Shown here: piece after piece, positions 33,767-47,793 of the stretch | Layout of the letters: the number at the start of each line of letters is the position of its first letter | Position numbering within the stretch: position 1 is the first letter of the stretch | The notes under the pieces: generated by a model | Seen by the model: only the letters and a program-made list of their open reading frames with translations | What the model was told of the DNA's origin: nothing | The model's database searches: none | Position numbers and translations under genes: made by a program | Source: Eleusine coracana subsp. coracana | Lineage: Eukaryota; Streptophyta; Magnoliopsida; Poales; Poaceae | Assembly (NCBI GenBank): GCA_032690845.1 | Contig: CM064421.1 | Span: 36,570,963-36,634,962 of the forward strand | Reading direction: 5' to 3' | DNA length: 64,000 nucleotides

Positions 33767-36700
33767 GGAAAAGAGCAGCAGATTAAGTAGATTTATTCGC
33801 CGGATGTCTATGCAATGTTTGTGCTCTGGGGATCAGATGAACGGGATGGATCAAGTGGTACAGTCTTCAGAGGCTGTAATTATCAAGGACTCATCTCCAA
33901 ATGCTGGCACTGAGAAAGCTTTGTCCCTCCAGGAGGGTAGTTCCCTTAACAACGAGGTATGTGCTTCATCTATGGCATAAATCTTTTCATGGCAAAACAT
34001 GCTGTATGCGAACTGTCAAACAAACTACTTTTCTTGCACTAGACTTTCAATATCTGTTGCTTATTGTGTGTCACAATCGCCTTCAATGAATTAATTTCAT
34101 ATAAGCTTTGTTTCTTGTGAAACCGTCACAGTTGCTATATGCTGTTTGGGAAATTTTCTTTCGTGTTCCATCTCTAAGCATAGGCTTATTACATGTCATC
34201 ATATAATTTCTTCGTGACTTAAATTTTCTTTGGTGTTCTATTTCTAAGCATATGCTTATTACTTCTTATCATATTATTTCTTCGTGACTTAATCATGCTT
34301 AGTATTGAACCTTACTTCGTAGTTCAAGCTATACTGACCTTTCCATGTCTTACAATAGATATTTTGAAGTTTGAACATGTGCATCCAAAGAGTTGTTTCA
34401 AAAGAATGTTTACGAAGTAGATTCTCATCGCATTTGTAACTTGTATGGTCATTTATATTTAGGGTTGGTGTTCAACTCTGTCCTCATGTGTCTTGATATT
34501 GTGACTGTAAGCTCAGTAACCATCAAATTTGAATATTCTGTACCTGATTTTATCTCAAGTTCATAGAGTAATAATGATTGAAATTTTTCAGGAAGCAAGG
34601 GCATTGCTTGGAAGGTTAGAATACCAAAGAGGGCATATTGAAGAAGCACTTCGAGTGTTTAATGGGATAAAGATATCTACACGAGTTCCTGAAATGAAAA
34701 TATCTATCGCTAGGAAAGCGAGGCCGAAAAAAAACCTTTCACATGCCAGTTCTCCAGTAATGCCCTTCCGTGCTGTTAATATACTAATGGAGACGATGTA
34801 TCTCAAAGCTGTAGCACTTCGTGATCTTGGAAAGTTCGAAGGTAGACCTACTTTACAATCTTGTTTCTTTTCGTGCGATACTGCCTCAAACATAACTTCA
34901 TCTTAATTTGGTTTGCAGATGCTGCACGTGAGTGCAGTACGATATTAGACATTGTTGAATCTGCATTACCCGAGGGTTTGCCATCCAACTTTGGAAGTGA
35001 TGGAAACTTGAATGAAACAATATGCAAAGCAGTTGAGCTGCTTCCTGAGCTTTGGAAATTAGGAGGTTTTCCTGCTGAAGCCATCTCTTCATATAGGAGG
35101 GCTCTTGCTTGTAATTGGAACTTTGATCCAAACATCATTGCTAGAGTTCAGAAGGAGTTCGCAGTTTTTCTCCTATACAGTGGCTGTGAAGCCTGTCCTG
35201 CAAATATTCAATCTCAACTTAATGGTTCATTTGTACCTCAGAACAATTTGGAAGAAGCTATTATTCTTTTATTGGTTCTGTTGACGAAGTTCAATCTTAA
35301 GAGGATAGAGAGAGACCCAACTGTGATGCATCACCTAACCTTTGCACTGTCCTTGTCAGGTCAGCTGAAACCTCTAGCTCATCAGTTTGAAGAACTATTA
35401 CCTGGCGTTCTAGACAAAAAAGAGTGGGTGTATAATGTTGCATTATGCTACCTATCATCAGGAGATGATTTAACTGCACTGAATCTGCTCAGAAGGGTAT
35501 TGAAGTCTGGTGAGGATAAAAAATGTCTCAAGGAACTTCTTTTGGCTTCTAAAATTTGCAGCGAGAACAATGAGCATGCTGAAGAAGGTGCTTTTTATGC
35601 TCGCAGAGCCCTTGCCAATCTAGATGGAAGTTGTGACCAAATGGAGGCTGTGGTGGACCTTCTACTTGGCATCTCCCTCTCCAGTCAAGCTAGATATGCT
35701 ACAACTGATGCAGATAGAGCTTCTCGGCAGCATGAAGTGCTTGAGATTCTTGGTACTGCTGGAAAGAAGATGCAGGGCAGAGATTTTGGGATAATGTACA
35801 ATCTCAGCCTTGAAAATGCCGTCCAGAGGAAACTAGATGCTGCGACTCGTTATGCGAAGAAGCTGTTGAAATTAGAGGCTGGGTCAGAATTGAAGACTTG
35901 GCTCCTTGTAGCTCGAATAATGAGTGCCCAAAAAAGATATGAAGACGCTGAATGCATTGTGGATGCTGCATTGGATCAGGCTGGGAAGTGGTGTCAGGGT
36001 GATCTATTGCAAACCAAGGCCAAAATTCAGATAGCACAGGGGCGATTTAAGAAAGCAATCGAGATGTATACCCACCTTCTTGCTGTGATCCAACTTGGTA
36101 CAAAAAGTTTTGATGCTGGAATTTCTGTATTGCAGGTGTCTGCCTTTTATTTTGAATCAGCTTTTCAATACTCTATGTGATATTTTTGCCGTATTTAATG
36201 TACCAAATCTACTTGAATGTTATCAGCTCAGATTGGAATTTGTATCTGCTAGTGAAATTATCATTCCTGACTCATATGAGATGGAGTAGCGTGCACCTGT
36301 AGGGTTTTCAAACATGGATATTCATTTTGCATATTCAAGCAGATAGTTTAAATTTTTAAAAAGCAAGAAAAACATTAAGTCTTTAGTTACATATAGTTGT
36401 GGGATTTCCATTTCCATGTCTCTGATTGTTTTGGTGAAACATTTTTGCAGGGAACTAAGGCTAATAGAAGTCTGGAAATAAGTACATGGTATGACCTTGC
36501 CCTTTTGTACCTAAAAATGTCTCAATGGAAGGACGTAGAACCTTGCATATCCAAGATAAGAGCTATCAGTCCATATTCTCCGTTGGCCCATCATGCTACA
36601 GGTATTTTCTCTATTAATGATAACTAAGCCAATTCGAAGTCCTTTTCAGTTATCAGCGTCTCATATCTGTACTATTTAAAATCAGAATTCGTGAGGATTA

Positions 36701-37071
36701 ATCTTCACGCAAAAACTTGTTTTTTTAGTCTTTATGAAGAAGTTTACCATGCAGGAAAGCTACTTGAAGCGAAAGGTTTTCTCAAGGAAGCCCTTCAAGC
36801 ATACTCAAGAGCGTTAGACCTCGAACCTAAGCACGTACCGAGTTTGATATCAACTGCTACTGTTCTTCGTCAACTTGGTGATAAACCCTTGTCTTCTGCA
36901 AGATGCTTCCTAACTGACGCGTTGAGACTAGACAGAACAAATCACGTTGCATGGTTCAACCTTGGATTACTCTATGAGGACGAAGGTGGCAGCTCAATAC
37001 TTGAAGCTGCGGAATGTTTTAGGGCGGCTGCTCTTCTGGAAGAAACTGCCCCAGCGGAACCTTTTAGATGA
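33756..37071 (+). CDS. Calmodulin-binding TPR protein, NPG1/NPGR family, 5 exons
   Basis: Exons 33756-33956, 34592-34841, 34919-36135, 36451-36601 and 36755-37071 join in phase to 711 residues, the usual size for the family. The basic N-terminus (SRLSRFIRRMSMQCLCSGDQ) is followed by EARALLGRLEYQRGHIEEAL, the first TPR. A long alpha-helical array of tetratricopeptide repeats continues to the end, with clear C-terminal repeats such as KEALQAYSRALDLEPKHVPS and ADALRLDRTNHVAWFNLGLLYED-like units. NO POLLEN GERMINATION (NPG1) and its relatives NPGR1/2 bind calmodulin. NPG1 is needed for pollen germination, and the family has been linked to recruitment of a plasma-membrane PI4-kinase complex. Which of the three paralogues this is cannot be fixed here; the broad layout resembles NPGR1/NPGR2. 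Confidence 0.88.
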
Positions 37072-38943
37072 CATCAATACCTTTTTTTTTTCTGGAGAGA
37101 ACATGGGTAGTTTTGAGTAGCAAGCATGAATATAGCTACGGTATAGCAACTTTTTTAGAGTATAGCAACTTCAACACACAGTCTCTCACATGATTCCCCA
37201 CTACTTCCACCGGCCAGGGTACTGAATGTAAAGTGCACAGAATGGAAACACATGTACCACACAACTACAGTCACTCTTTGATTTATACAATTATTGTACC
37301 TGATAAAATGCCAGATCACAGGTTAACTGTATCAACTACTACTATTTATTATATGTTCAGAAAAAAAATGATTGCTTGTTATAATACCCATGTAATGGAT
37401 TACCCGTGTTGATTATGGCTTTGATGGAGTTTAAAACAACTGCATAACCAATTCAATGTACGAATAAGTTTTGGTTATATGTAGTTTAAAGGTGCTATAC
37501 ATTCTAGGACAACTGCATAACCGAGATTTCTGCAGCCAGGCTATGAACTTTGCTGTATTTTTCATACTAGTAGAAACAAATGTTTGTTGTCGGTGGACAA
37601 CAGATGAGACAGATCAACAGATTCCGTGGATGTTTGTTGTCTGATTCTTGGGGGTGTTCTGTGTAACATTGAGATCACATGGTCACATTGGCTTAGCGTT
37701 GGCTATGGTGACTATGCAGACTGCTACTCTTCAGGCTCAGGACATGTGTGAATGAAACACACGATGCAATTCCCTCCACATGAACGACAGTAAATAACCT
37801 GACTGCATTGTGCCAGGATTTTGACTCATACCAGGAATTTGGTTCTTTCTCTTGAGTATGAGTGACACCCAACTAGTGAAGTTTTCATTCTGGGGTTCGG
37901 CAGTCACTTGAGCATTTCCAGACAGTGAAGTGCATACGGCAATGCAGATTTCAGACTTCGCGACTTGTGAGAATGTAACGCCACAAGATAGATCCGGGGC
38001 TCTAGGCTATTTTTATTGCCTCTTATTTTTATTGCAAGCAGCATAAGAATGGTTAATGATCTCTTGTATCCTATTCTGTTTAGTCCAAGGGGCTACTGTA
38101 CTTGGGAATCCGTGACTCAAACCCCAAACAATGGCTGAAAACAAGTAGTCCTGCAGCACTTGACAAGTAGTCCTGGAGCACCAGGGCTTGTTTGGTTTGC
38201 ACCCTGGCGAAGTTGCCTGGCGCAGGCAGCGTTCCCAGGCGCTCGATTTCAAGTGCCTGCAGTTGAGATCGCTGCCTGGCCCAGCAGCTGCCTGCCAGGC
38301 AGCAACCAAACAAGCCTGAGGTGACAGCTTATGGAAGTGCACCGTCTCCATATCCCTCGTCTGTCACTTTTCTCTTACAATTTGGAACGAATTCTCTGCC
38401 CGGCGGCGCATGGAGATGGTGGCGGTCTACTGACTGAGCCCCGGGATGGCTCATGTGATTCAACGGGAGATCCAGCCACAGTAAGATCGCGTGTGGATAG
38501 GGAGAGGTGGTGGAAGAGAGAGATCTCGACCACGGCTGCCAAGGGACATCCATGAACCATGATCCATCCATCCTACATTTCTAACAATGCTGCACGACCG
38601 CACTTGAGCGCATGCCCAAGCCCAGCACCGCAAACAAATTCACGACCTTGCACGGCACAATATCTTCGGCAAGCTATTTCATCTCGACCAAGGGAAAAGA
38701 GAGCTTACAAGTATGTACGACAGGTAATCGGCAGTTGCAAGGAGACGTTTAAGTTCTTTCCCCTGATTGCAGGAAATACCAGGTGCCAGTAAATAATGGT
38801 TAACGACGACTTGTATCCTACCATTTCAGCTAATGCGAACCTCTTCTAGCAATACATTATCCTGATTATCCCATACATACATCCGGATGATCAACTACCG
38901 AGGTCTGTAACTAGTCACCAGAACTGTCTCGGCGCAGCGGTAA
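37072..38943. other. Convergent intergenic region
   Basis: 3' regions of the NPGR-like gene and the U2AF-like gene, which point toward each other, plus spacer. A 133-base inverted-repeat element is listed separately. Two related short segments, AATGGTTAATGATCTCTTGT (38049) and AATGGTTAACGACGACTTGT (38794), suggest an old duplication. I see no other gene or RNA. Confidence 0.4.
38184..38316. mobile_element. Small MITE-like inverted repeat
   Basis: Left GGGCTTGTTTGGTTTGCACC and right (reverse complement) AGGCTTGTTTGGTTGCTGCC are inverted repeats of about 24 bases around a GC-rich core of CCTGGC/GCCAGG words. GGCTTGTTTGG termini are common in grass MITEs. No clear target duplication was found, so the class is left open. 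Confidence 0.5.
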
Positions 38944-41900
38944 TCACTTCGGGTATTTCTGCAAGTAGAGGCCATGAGGTGCATATCTGACAGACACAGT
39001 TCTGTTGCCAAAACACCGTCCATGTAACGAATGTGCCGCCATGCATGCAGCCTCCTCCCGAGTGAACTCCACAAGTATAGAGCCAGGTTCGAACACGAAA
39101 GCGCCAACGCTACCTCCGGTCTCCACAGCTGATGCCTTCACCTTGTGATCTTCACTCGCGTCGTCAGCACCTAGTTCCTTGTTCTCCCTTCCAGATTTCT
39201 CTGCTTTGCCTACAAAAGTAGTAGACATACAGGTCTCTGAGCCTATCGAGTCCACAAGTCCTTTTTCTACTGCATCATCATCCACTCGGACAGTGGCTTC
39301 TGCTGCTTCCATATGTTTATCCTCATCTGCGGATGCTTCAGGAACCTTATGATCAGCTTCGACCTGTTGCAATGTGAGGAGAGCAGCTCTTTCGTCAGTG
39401 CCATATAGATCTGCAGGTGCTTGACTCTCATAAAGGGCTGCATTAGATGGAAGATCCTTCTGACCCAGGCCCTCAGGAATAGAGTTTTCATCTTTTTCTG
39501 CATGGTCTGAACCATAAGGAACATCTATACTCTGATTTGGTACAGAACATTCTGATGCAGCCTCTGTGCTGTTGTCATGATCACCAAGCTCAGTGGGCCC
39601 AATCTTGATTGACTGGTCTTCAGGTTGAAGTACCTTACCCTCTGCAGTATTGGCATTACCAGAAAGATGCTCTACTATATTTACAGATTTCACAGCTCCA
39701 AACCTGCAAATATTGGCCATATCATAAAGCTGCTAGCCACCATAATCAATTATACAGGAGGTATGCAAAAGACTTTACCTTGCACATTCAATGCGTATGT
39801 CTTCCAGTGTTTCTTCCAGTTCGGATTTTGAAAGTAGCATATACTCTTCTTCATCAAACTACATACATGGCAGAATTTTTTTTCTTTACTAACTTCGAAA
39901 ATGTGAAAAATAAAGTGATGGACTGATTATTGTAGTGTCTTTCATGACAAATACACTAATGTCCATACTCAGGATGATGCATTGTTTTATCTATGTCATA
40001 TTGTAGAGACCAGAAATAACATTACGATCTAAAAAGCTAATTAGCATGTAGTCATACAATAACCCTAATTCTTTCCACCATTTTTCTTTGCAATTCATGA
40101 GTTATAACAAGACCTATGCCAATATTGGGAAAACAACTGCCATAAATTGTTTTAATATGGAAGGTAACCAGTAACTTAAAAGCATGCATACATAAAACTA
40201 GACCATACCACATCTTGTAGCTGCAGGACCTTGGTTGGTTCTTCAAGAAGCGATTTTGCATTATCAGGAATACCATAAAAGGGGGTAGCCTCATTGTCAA
40301 CCTGGACAATGAAAATTAATGGAATGCATATAAGGTAGTAAATGAATGTGCGGAAATGGTAGTACCTCAGCAGAATGGGTAAACGCACGAACGGCAGTTA
40401 GTACACGACCACCAAGCTTCATCCCACTGAGGCCAGCACAGGCCTTGGGTGTGATGGCGGGATCCATATACTGTCCATATCAAACAATCAGGAGTGAGTA
40501 TGATCTAATGATCTAGCCTACATACAATAGCACATTCATACCTCAACAAATGCGCAAGGCCCGCCAAGCTCCTTGTTAAAAAGGAACCGGTATGCAGCCA
40601 ATGGGCCAAATGCACTAACAATTTCCATGAGCTGAAAGGAAAGGAAAAGTGGTAAATTTACAGGAACATGAGCTTTGGCCGTGTGAAACACAAGATCAAC
40701 AGATGCAGAGGTCGCTTCTCATATTACCATCTCTGAGGAAATCACTTCAGAAATCCCAGCGACAAAAATCTGCAAAACTTGAAGGTGAACAAAGCAGACA
40801 TACAAAGTTACAAAAAAAAAAAAAGATTCACAGTAAAATGTTCAGCTATTCTGAAAATAGTGGAATTCCTCACAACTAGTCAGAATATTATATTGTCCTT
40901 GACAGAATGTAATGGACAGAATGCAAAACTATGGGAACTCTATAGTTAAACTCACAGAAAAAAGCTACCACAAACTATGGAACTGTGTGTTGTATAAAAA
41001 AGGAAACAACAGGAGCGTTCATTTAAAGATTTTCAAGGTAGCTTTCTCTTCTAATACTCAGATTCTAGCAAGCTGAAACCATTTTTGCATGTTACCTTGT
41101 GTGGTGAATCTGCAACAGTGTCAGAAACTAAGGTAACCTCCTCAGCAGACTCTGTCTGGGCTCCATGCTGCATGGGGAAAGTAATCTGTAAAATTTACAA
41201 AATAATAAAAAGTAATCACACGTAAAATATAATATAAAAAATAATGCCTTAGTAGCTAAAATATAGTACACAGAAATGAGCTAGGTTCTCTCTGCTGTCA
41301 AGCAGCACGTATACTGAAAATGTGTAATAACAATAACATATGATATCATGGTCAATTAACTGTGAATTTGGCAGATAAAAGCATTGTTAAAACTTCGATG
41401 GCTAGTAGGGAATCAAGCTATTTTCCGATGGTAAACAGAGAATTTTCTGATAGTTTACGTAAAAAATAAATGTGCACTGCTGTTTACGTATAGAGGAAGC
41501 ATGATCCTAAGTTCCTAACAATGGACTTCAACCTTTAATCATAACAGACAGACATAAAAGTGGCATATCTGCATGGTCCAATTGTCCAATGCTAAACTCC
41601 TAGTCATGTTGGCTAATGATAGAATACCACATTTATGCACTTTACCGATTCTATCCCAGATAAGGCTACCTAGAGCCACAACGCAGTCTGCAAAAGACTG
41701 AAGTTTATAGGAAACAAGTTCCTTCTAAGTCAAATTATGCTTGTGCAGAACCTCACCGCACACCCCTCCCATCTCAATAGCATTTGTTAGTGTCACATCT
41801 TTAATTATCAGCTATGGAAGTGACAACAAATCTATCTAATATTACATGTAAAGAATGTGTCTTTCTGGAAATAAAGGCATGAAAATGAGCCACAGATAAA

Positions 41901-44900
41901 ATAAAGATGCTAGAATAAAAATCCAATCTCCAAGAATTACTCTGATCAGGAAAATGAAAACATACAAACAAGAAAAACAGTAAGCAAAAGTTTGAAATGT
42001 TGGTAACTAAATTAACAGAATAAGTTTAGGACTAGAGTTTTAATGGCATCTCTTGCTACCAAATTTGCACTCATGTAATCATGTTCAGAACCGAGGTCAG
42101 ATGGTTAATCTTAGTAAGCATCATAGTATCAGCTAATATAAAATTTACTTGAACCATGATGTGCATAAGCTCTTTCCTAATATTTCCACGAACAGAAAAC
42201 CATAAGGACTCTTCCAGTCCTGTAATCAGCAACCAATGACCTCTGGAAGCAGCAGTCACATTAATGGCACTACACCTGGAAGCCTGCTTAATAATTCCTT
42301 TGCTTCACGATGCTGAACATGAATTATGACACACCCAATAAAAATACCCTATTTGAGAGATTTCAATATGACCGTCAGCCGATAACTCGTCGAATGATAC
42401 AAATATATGCCATGAATAACTCAAAAACATCAACTATAGACTACTTTCGCATCAGAATAAATCTGAAACAACTACTATGAGATACTTCACTCAATTGCAA
42501 TAATTCATTAGAGCATTACATTAGATCAAAGTAGAATGTAACAGCTCCAAGCATAGTATTTTATGCATACATTCAAATTTAAGAGATGCACAAATGGAAC
42601 AAAAACAAATGTAGCAATGTATTTAAGTTATGATTTCACTACTGGAGGCTAAAAATGTCAAATGATAAAATATATTGTGGAGATCTTGCCTTTTTCACAA
42701 TAAATCACTCAAATGTTAGCACACAGTCATTAAAGATCATTAACCAAGTGTAAGGTTAAAAGGGAAAGAATGTGGAAAGGTTACTGGCAATTGATGTTGC
42801 TGAGGAAATTCCTTGCTTTAAAAGAGGAACATTGTTAGCTGTAAAACAAGTTACATGTATGCAGGAAACCGTAGAAAGATTAAGGATCGCATATACTCTT
42901 CACTAACAAGTATAAAGCTGAGGCACATAGCTAAATTGCAATGTTACAAGCACATCCATAATATCAATGCGTATTCAGCATCACACAACGACACATAAAA
43001 GTACTGTAGACACAGTTCAATTTTAGATACGTAGGAAGGAAATGACACTGGCAGTAAGATAGCAAGCTGATATATTTTTAAGCCAAACAATTATACTTCC
43101 ATACAACAAAGAAAAACAAAACCAAACAGAGAACCAGATATCAAGAAGGTCAAGTGGCATCTGATAAGTAAAAAAGAAGATTCCATTCAAAACTAATTAA
43201 TAAAAGAATTCCACACTGCTTAGTTCATCCAATACACAAAAATTACATTATCCACATTAGGTGGCAGTAGAACTTAAGTTTTAACACTTAAAAATGTAGT
43301 ATCAGGTTCAATAGAGTCTCTTGCATCATGGAAATACAGCAAAAATGACACTGCATTGCCACTTGTAGGTGGTAGTACAATTAGAGCATTTATAAAGTGG
43401 GCTACTGGGTATGCACAGAGTTATTAACAATTATGGTGACACCAAAATCTTTATTCAGGGAACAAAAATGGACTCTTTTGAAGAGCGGTGGGGGGGGGGG
43501 GGGGGGGGCATATCAATATAAAGCCCAAACCGACAGTTGTCATGTCCTAATAAGTCACAATAAACTCGAGTTACTGTCAGGTTCCAAAACTAGGCCAGGA
43601 AAATTCTAAGAGGGTGTTTCAGCAGAAACAAATAGCAAAATGTAATTGATGGTCATCCAGATGAAAAAGAAGAAGCATATTTGCAACAAATTAGAAGTGA
43701 GATGGATGAAGTTCTTACTGTCATTTCAATATATTCTTTGGGGCGTCGAATTTTCAAAGCATATCCATTGAGTGATCTTCCATCAAAAGAAAGAGCTGTT
43801 GTAGCATCCTCTGGTGTAAGGAATTCAACAAATGCTTGACGTTTTTCTTTGTTTATCTGCATGGAAGAAAAATATAATATAAACATATTATGTTAGTAAA
43901 AAAAGAATTTGACAAAGCAGGAACATAAGGTGCAATAGTAGTTCACTCACAGTACAACTGAGGCATGGTTTAGACTGCTGGGCATGTTTAAGACGAGAAG
44001 ATAACAAGAAGTCATTTAAGCAGTCAATCAATATATCCTCTGTTGCTGAATCTGGTAAATTTTCAATGTGCAACCTCCTGAGTGGGCGGGTGGCTTGTGT
44101 TAGCTGGACCGAATCAGCAGACAAATTATTAGCTGCCAATATTGTCTCAATTTTAGTCACAGGATCCTTACTAAATGCAGAAAAATTGGCTGGAATAGGA
44201 GCTATTTGGCCAATAGCTGGATGCAATGTGGTAAGGAAATTAGATTGGTTTGCCTTCACAGGAGGCTGATCCCATGTGGCTGACTTCTTTTCCAGGGATT
44301 GAGTGACTGGGGAAGGAGTCTTAGTGGTTGCCTGCTCAGCTTGAGGTGCTGTTTTCTTTCTCCTAGGTGAGTATCCACCAAGCCGACTTTCAAATCTCCT
44401 GTAAGACCCACCAGTCCCAGATGTTCTTTGTTTGTCACCTTCAATGTGTTTCCTCCTTGCTTTCTCCATCGGATTACCAAAATCATGTCCATGATAGCTA
44501 CGCCTTTGTTCCCTTGGAGGCGGTGAGATAGATCTGCCATGTCTTTCTCGATCAAGATCCCTGCTTCTTGACCTTCTCCTTTTCAACTTTGCCTCACCGT
44601 GGTACGATTTTGCATAGTCTTTCCGACCATGATTTTTATCAGCATGTTTGGAATCTTGGATTCGTGCAGAATCATGTCTCTTCAATACTGGTCGATCAAC
44701 ATCTGAATTTTTCTCATCATCAAAGTTACGGTATTTTCTCTTTGTCTCATTTCGAAGCTTCTCACTCCTATCCTTGCTTATATTCTCAGCAACAGCTTCA
44801 TCATTACGACTTTTACCAGGTCCCTTTCGAGACTTTGTTGCATCACCATTTTTTGCTCTCGTATCACCAAGCTCTCCACCTTTCCTTTCATTAGCTAGGT

Positions 44901-45468
44901 CACTAATGTTTGTGGTAAGTCTATGTGAAGTAGAAATGCCTTTGTCTCTGACAACTATATGATCATCATCTCTTATGGAGGACCTCTCTTTCTTGGGGAC
45001 CTTCTTTGGTGCATCTCTAAGGTCTTCCTTCTCTGAGACTTTTGATATGCCTTTCATGTGACTGGTCTTGGAACCATCTTTTGGGCGATCTTTAAAGTTG
45101 TCTTTTTTGGAGACCTCCTTTGGTGTATATCTCATGTCATCCTTTTTGGGATCTTCCCTTGGTTCATGTCTCGAATTTCCTTTCTTGGAAGCCTCCTTTC
45201 TTGTATCCCTATCCTTCTCCCTTTTGGAACCTTCCACAGGTAAATCTTTGGGTTCCTTTCTGCTTTTGGATCCTCTTCCGTGTTCCATGTAATCAGATGG
45301 GCCCTTATCATTTTCTTGGGGGGCTTCCTTAGTTTTCTTAGCTTCTGATGCAGCCTTCTTTTCACGCTGCAACATGATGTCCTGAATGCTCAAAGGTCTT
45401 GTGCGGGCAGCTGTCCCATCTCTTGTGGCTCTCTCAGAGTCCTTTTCACTATGTATTTTTCTACTCAT
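38944..45468 (-). CDS. U2AF65-like splicing factor (RS-rich, three RRM-type domains), 9 exons
   Basis: Minus-strand exons 45468-43951, 43856-43719, 41185-41096, 40769-40728, 40631-40542, 40470-40366, 40301-40209, 39858-39779 and 39703-38944 join in phase to about 971 residues. The first 450 residues are Lys/Arg/Ser/Glu-rich and disordered, with an RS/SR stretch (KRRRSRSRDLDRERHGRS). RRM1 begins at RRLHIENLPDS and ends at GYALKIRRPKEY. RRM2 begins at HKIFVAGISEV. The third domain, a U2AF homology motif, has DIRIECARFGAVKSVNI and, after an acidic insert of about 185 residues, GSILVEFTREEA and GRCFGNRTVSVRY with the R-x-F signature. U2AF65 binds the polypyrimidine tract at 3' splice sites, so a pre-mRNA splicing role in the nucleus is inferred. 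It is far longer than canonical U2AF65. A further exon in the 2.5-kb intron 2 cannot be excluded. Confidence 0.85.
41190..43715 (-). other. Large intron 2 of the U2AF-like gene
   Basis: About 2.5 kb, AT-rich, with no recognisable coding exon. A run of 19 G (43490-43508) lies near its 5' side and reads as C19 in the transcript sense. I saw no transposon ends. Confidence 0.5.
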
Positions 45469-47793
45469 TTTGCTCCTCAAGCCAGGAATCTTGTCAAGGA
45501 CAATAAGATCCCCAGTTACCTAATCTAGCATCCAACCATTAACAGCATTAGACACCACGTGAATTCCTGCAGAGAATACAAACACAGGTGTGAAAATACT
45601 GCACCATAAAGGAGTCACAAATGGCAAATATAACACAAGCTGAGAGACAATTCAAATGTAATCTCATTAAAGAGTCAAATAAAATATATAAAAAAACAAT
45701 GTATCTTTGAAGGATGTCTAAAAATCTTGAGTGAAACCCATAGTGACTTGCTCCAAAAAATGTGTATCAAGCACGGCGAACCTGACTAAATGTTGCCCTC
45801 CAGAATTCAAGAAGTCACGAATAACAACATACAAGTTCATTTTAGCAGATGGTGCTGGAATCAAGATATTAGGCTATAACTACTGGACTGAATGGCCCAT
45901 GCATTTATGGGCCTTGAACAAGAAACAATGAGCCCGCGGCCCATGAGAAATCTCGGAGACCAACACCAACTTGACTGGTTCCCACGGGCGGCAGTGAGAC
46001 ACCACCGTCTTATGTACAACATTATGTTCAACATTCCAGGGTATTTAATATGGGCAAAGCAGGAAACATAGACCCTAATTAATCACTCCATGGTATGTGA
46101 AATAATGTCCAAAACGACTTCCTTTTTGAAACCGGAGGGAGTAAGGACTACTTAAGAGAGTAAAATATTAACTGATCTAAAGGTTCTCTTTGTAATAAAC
46201 TTTTCTATCACACGCCTCAAACATTGTAACTACACAGGACACATATATTGTTTGAATTAGGAAGCGTCAGATCAACATGAAAAGTACATCATTTGGCGCC
46301 ATCTGAACAGAATAGCTAAGCCATACAATCATACTTTTATCAGAAGATAAGAAAAACATGACACTTTGAAGCCTGCTAGGTGTTAAGTCTCTAGAAATGT
46401 CTGAGAACTAGCAGCATTTTGTCCTGACACGTGCCCTCATAAAAAAATCATATTAGCCATTTAATACTTTTTGAAACAAGACAACCGACTTTATAGAAGA
46501 CTGAAATGGCAATGCAAAACCTTGATCAACCATGATAAACAATGCATGAGCAACCACACAGAAGTACTTCTGCTGAACTATATGCATGTATGAGTCTCCA
46601 GTATGTTAACTCATATTGCAAATCCTCGTAGCTTGCATAATGGGAGATTGAGTACGACATAATATGATGTGCTAGTGCTATGTGTGCAGAGTGGTGGAGC
46701 TCTGCTCGCGGCGAGACTAAGGCTACTTGAGGCGGACCGAGAAATAGGGCGAGGTAGGGCATCTGCCCTACCTAACGTCAGCGGAGAGACTCTCCCACCC
46801 CCGTCCAGGTCCCCTGCCCGGCACCGGTGGCGTTGCTGCCTACCGATTGATGAGTTGTTTCGAGGGGCTTTTGTACCAGGAAGGACTGGATGCCCATCCC
46901 CATCTCCGATTGGGATGAAATCTCCTTATCAGTTTATCACCCGTCCCTACCCACGTCCACCCCCGCTACATCCAGCCTAAATGTCAACTACAAAAAGGAA
47001 GGAGGAGGATTAGAGGATCGGGGAGAAGAATCCAACACTCGCCTGAAGGAGGCGGCGGCGGCGGCAGGCTTGTCCTCCGTCCCCGCCGTGTGCTGGCTGC
47101 TCGCTGCCTGACTCCACCAGTTGTGGCGCCAATGTGTGCTGCCTGGCGAGGGGCACCACGTAGCTACAGCAGCACCGTCTGCCGGTGCTTGCGGCGGCAC
47201 GTGCTAAGCAGCACCGCGGCAGGCCGTCAGCAGTCCAAGGCGCGGCTAGGTTTCGACGCCGAGGGAGAGCACGCAGGCTGGGAGAGTCGAGGTCCGACGC
47301 TGCCATTGCCTGTTCCCCGACGCGTAATATAGCTGGGCCGGAAACTTTGGGCCAGGTAGTAGCATGGGCTGTAAGATCTGTGACGTGTGGTAGCAGATTG
47401 GTCCTTCGGTCCTCTCATTTCAGCCCGTGTAAACCCCAAGTCAGTTGAATTCCCAGTTGAAATGGCAACCCAACACGATTTCAATGCAAACCGGTTGGCG
47501 ATTTCAACGCAAACCTGTTGACGATTTAACGAAAACTCTTGCTACTACCAATTGAGTGAGTTTTTTTTTTGCAGGTAAACGAGAGCTTTATTGATGCAGA
47601 TAGAGTACAGTCGATGTTTATGAGGTCAGAGACGCACGCATGCGCTTGACCGTTCCAAACAACCGTATGAACATTTCTCCTAGCTAGTTGAGCGGACCTC
47701 TATCCATCCAATAAAGGCAGAGCAACTTCGGTCGGTAATCGACATCGGGCATGCCAGCATGGAGCAGACCACTTTCCCTCTGCATATATACAA
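45469..47793. other. Upstream region of the U2AF-like gene
   Basis: Probably contains leader and promoter. AT-rich to about 46.66 kb, then GC-rich from 46.66 to 47.33 kb, which may be the distal leader exon on the minus strand. Within it, 46840-47040 is a related inverted copy of the segment at 4286-4490 in the porin leader intron. A lone Stowaway-like terminus (ACCGGAGGGAGTA) occurs near 46130. No protein gene is supported. Confidence 0.4.
46840..47040 (-). repeat. Dispersed repeat shared with the porin leader intron
   Basis: On the minus strand this segment shares with 4286-4490 (plus strand) the blocks CTCTAATCCTCCTCC, TGTAGTTGACATTTAGGCTG, GGAGATTTCATCCC, GATGGGGATGGG and TCGAAACAACTC, in the same order and with similar spacing. 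It may be a dispersed repeat or an ectopic duplication. I could not define ends. Confidence 0.6.

Noticed and set aside
46080..46150. Possible Stowaway MITE near the ACCGGAGGGAGTA terminus
   Set aside because: Only one terminus is visible; no matching inverted end or TA pair was found within a reasonable distance.
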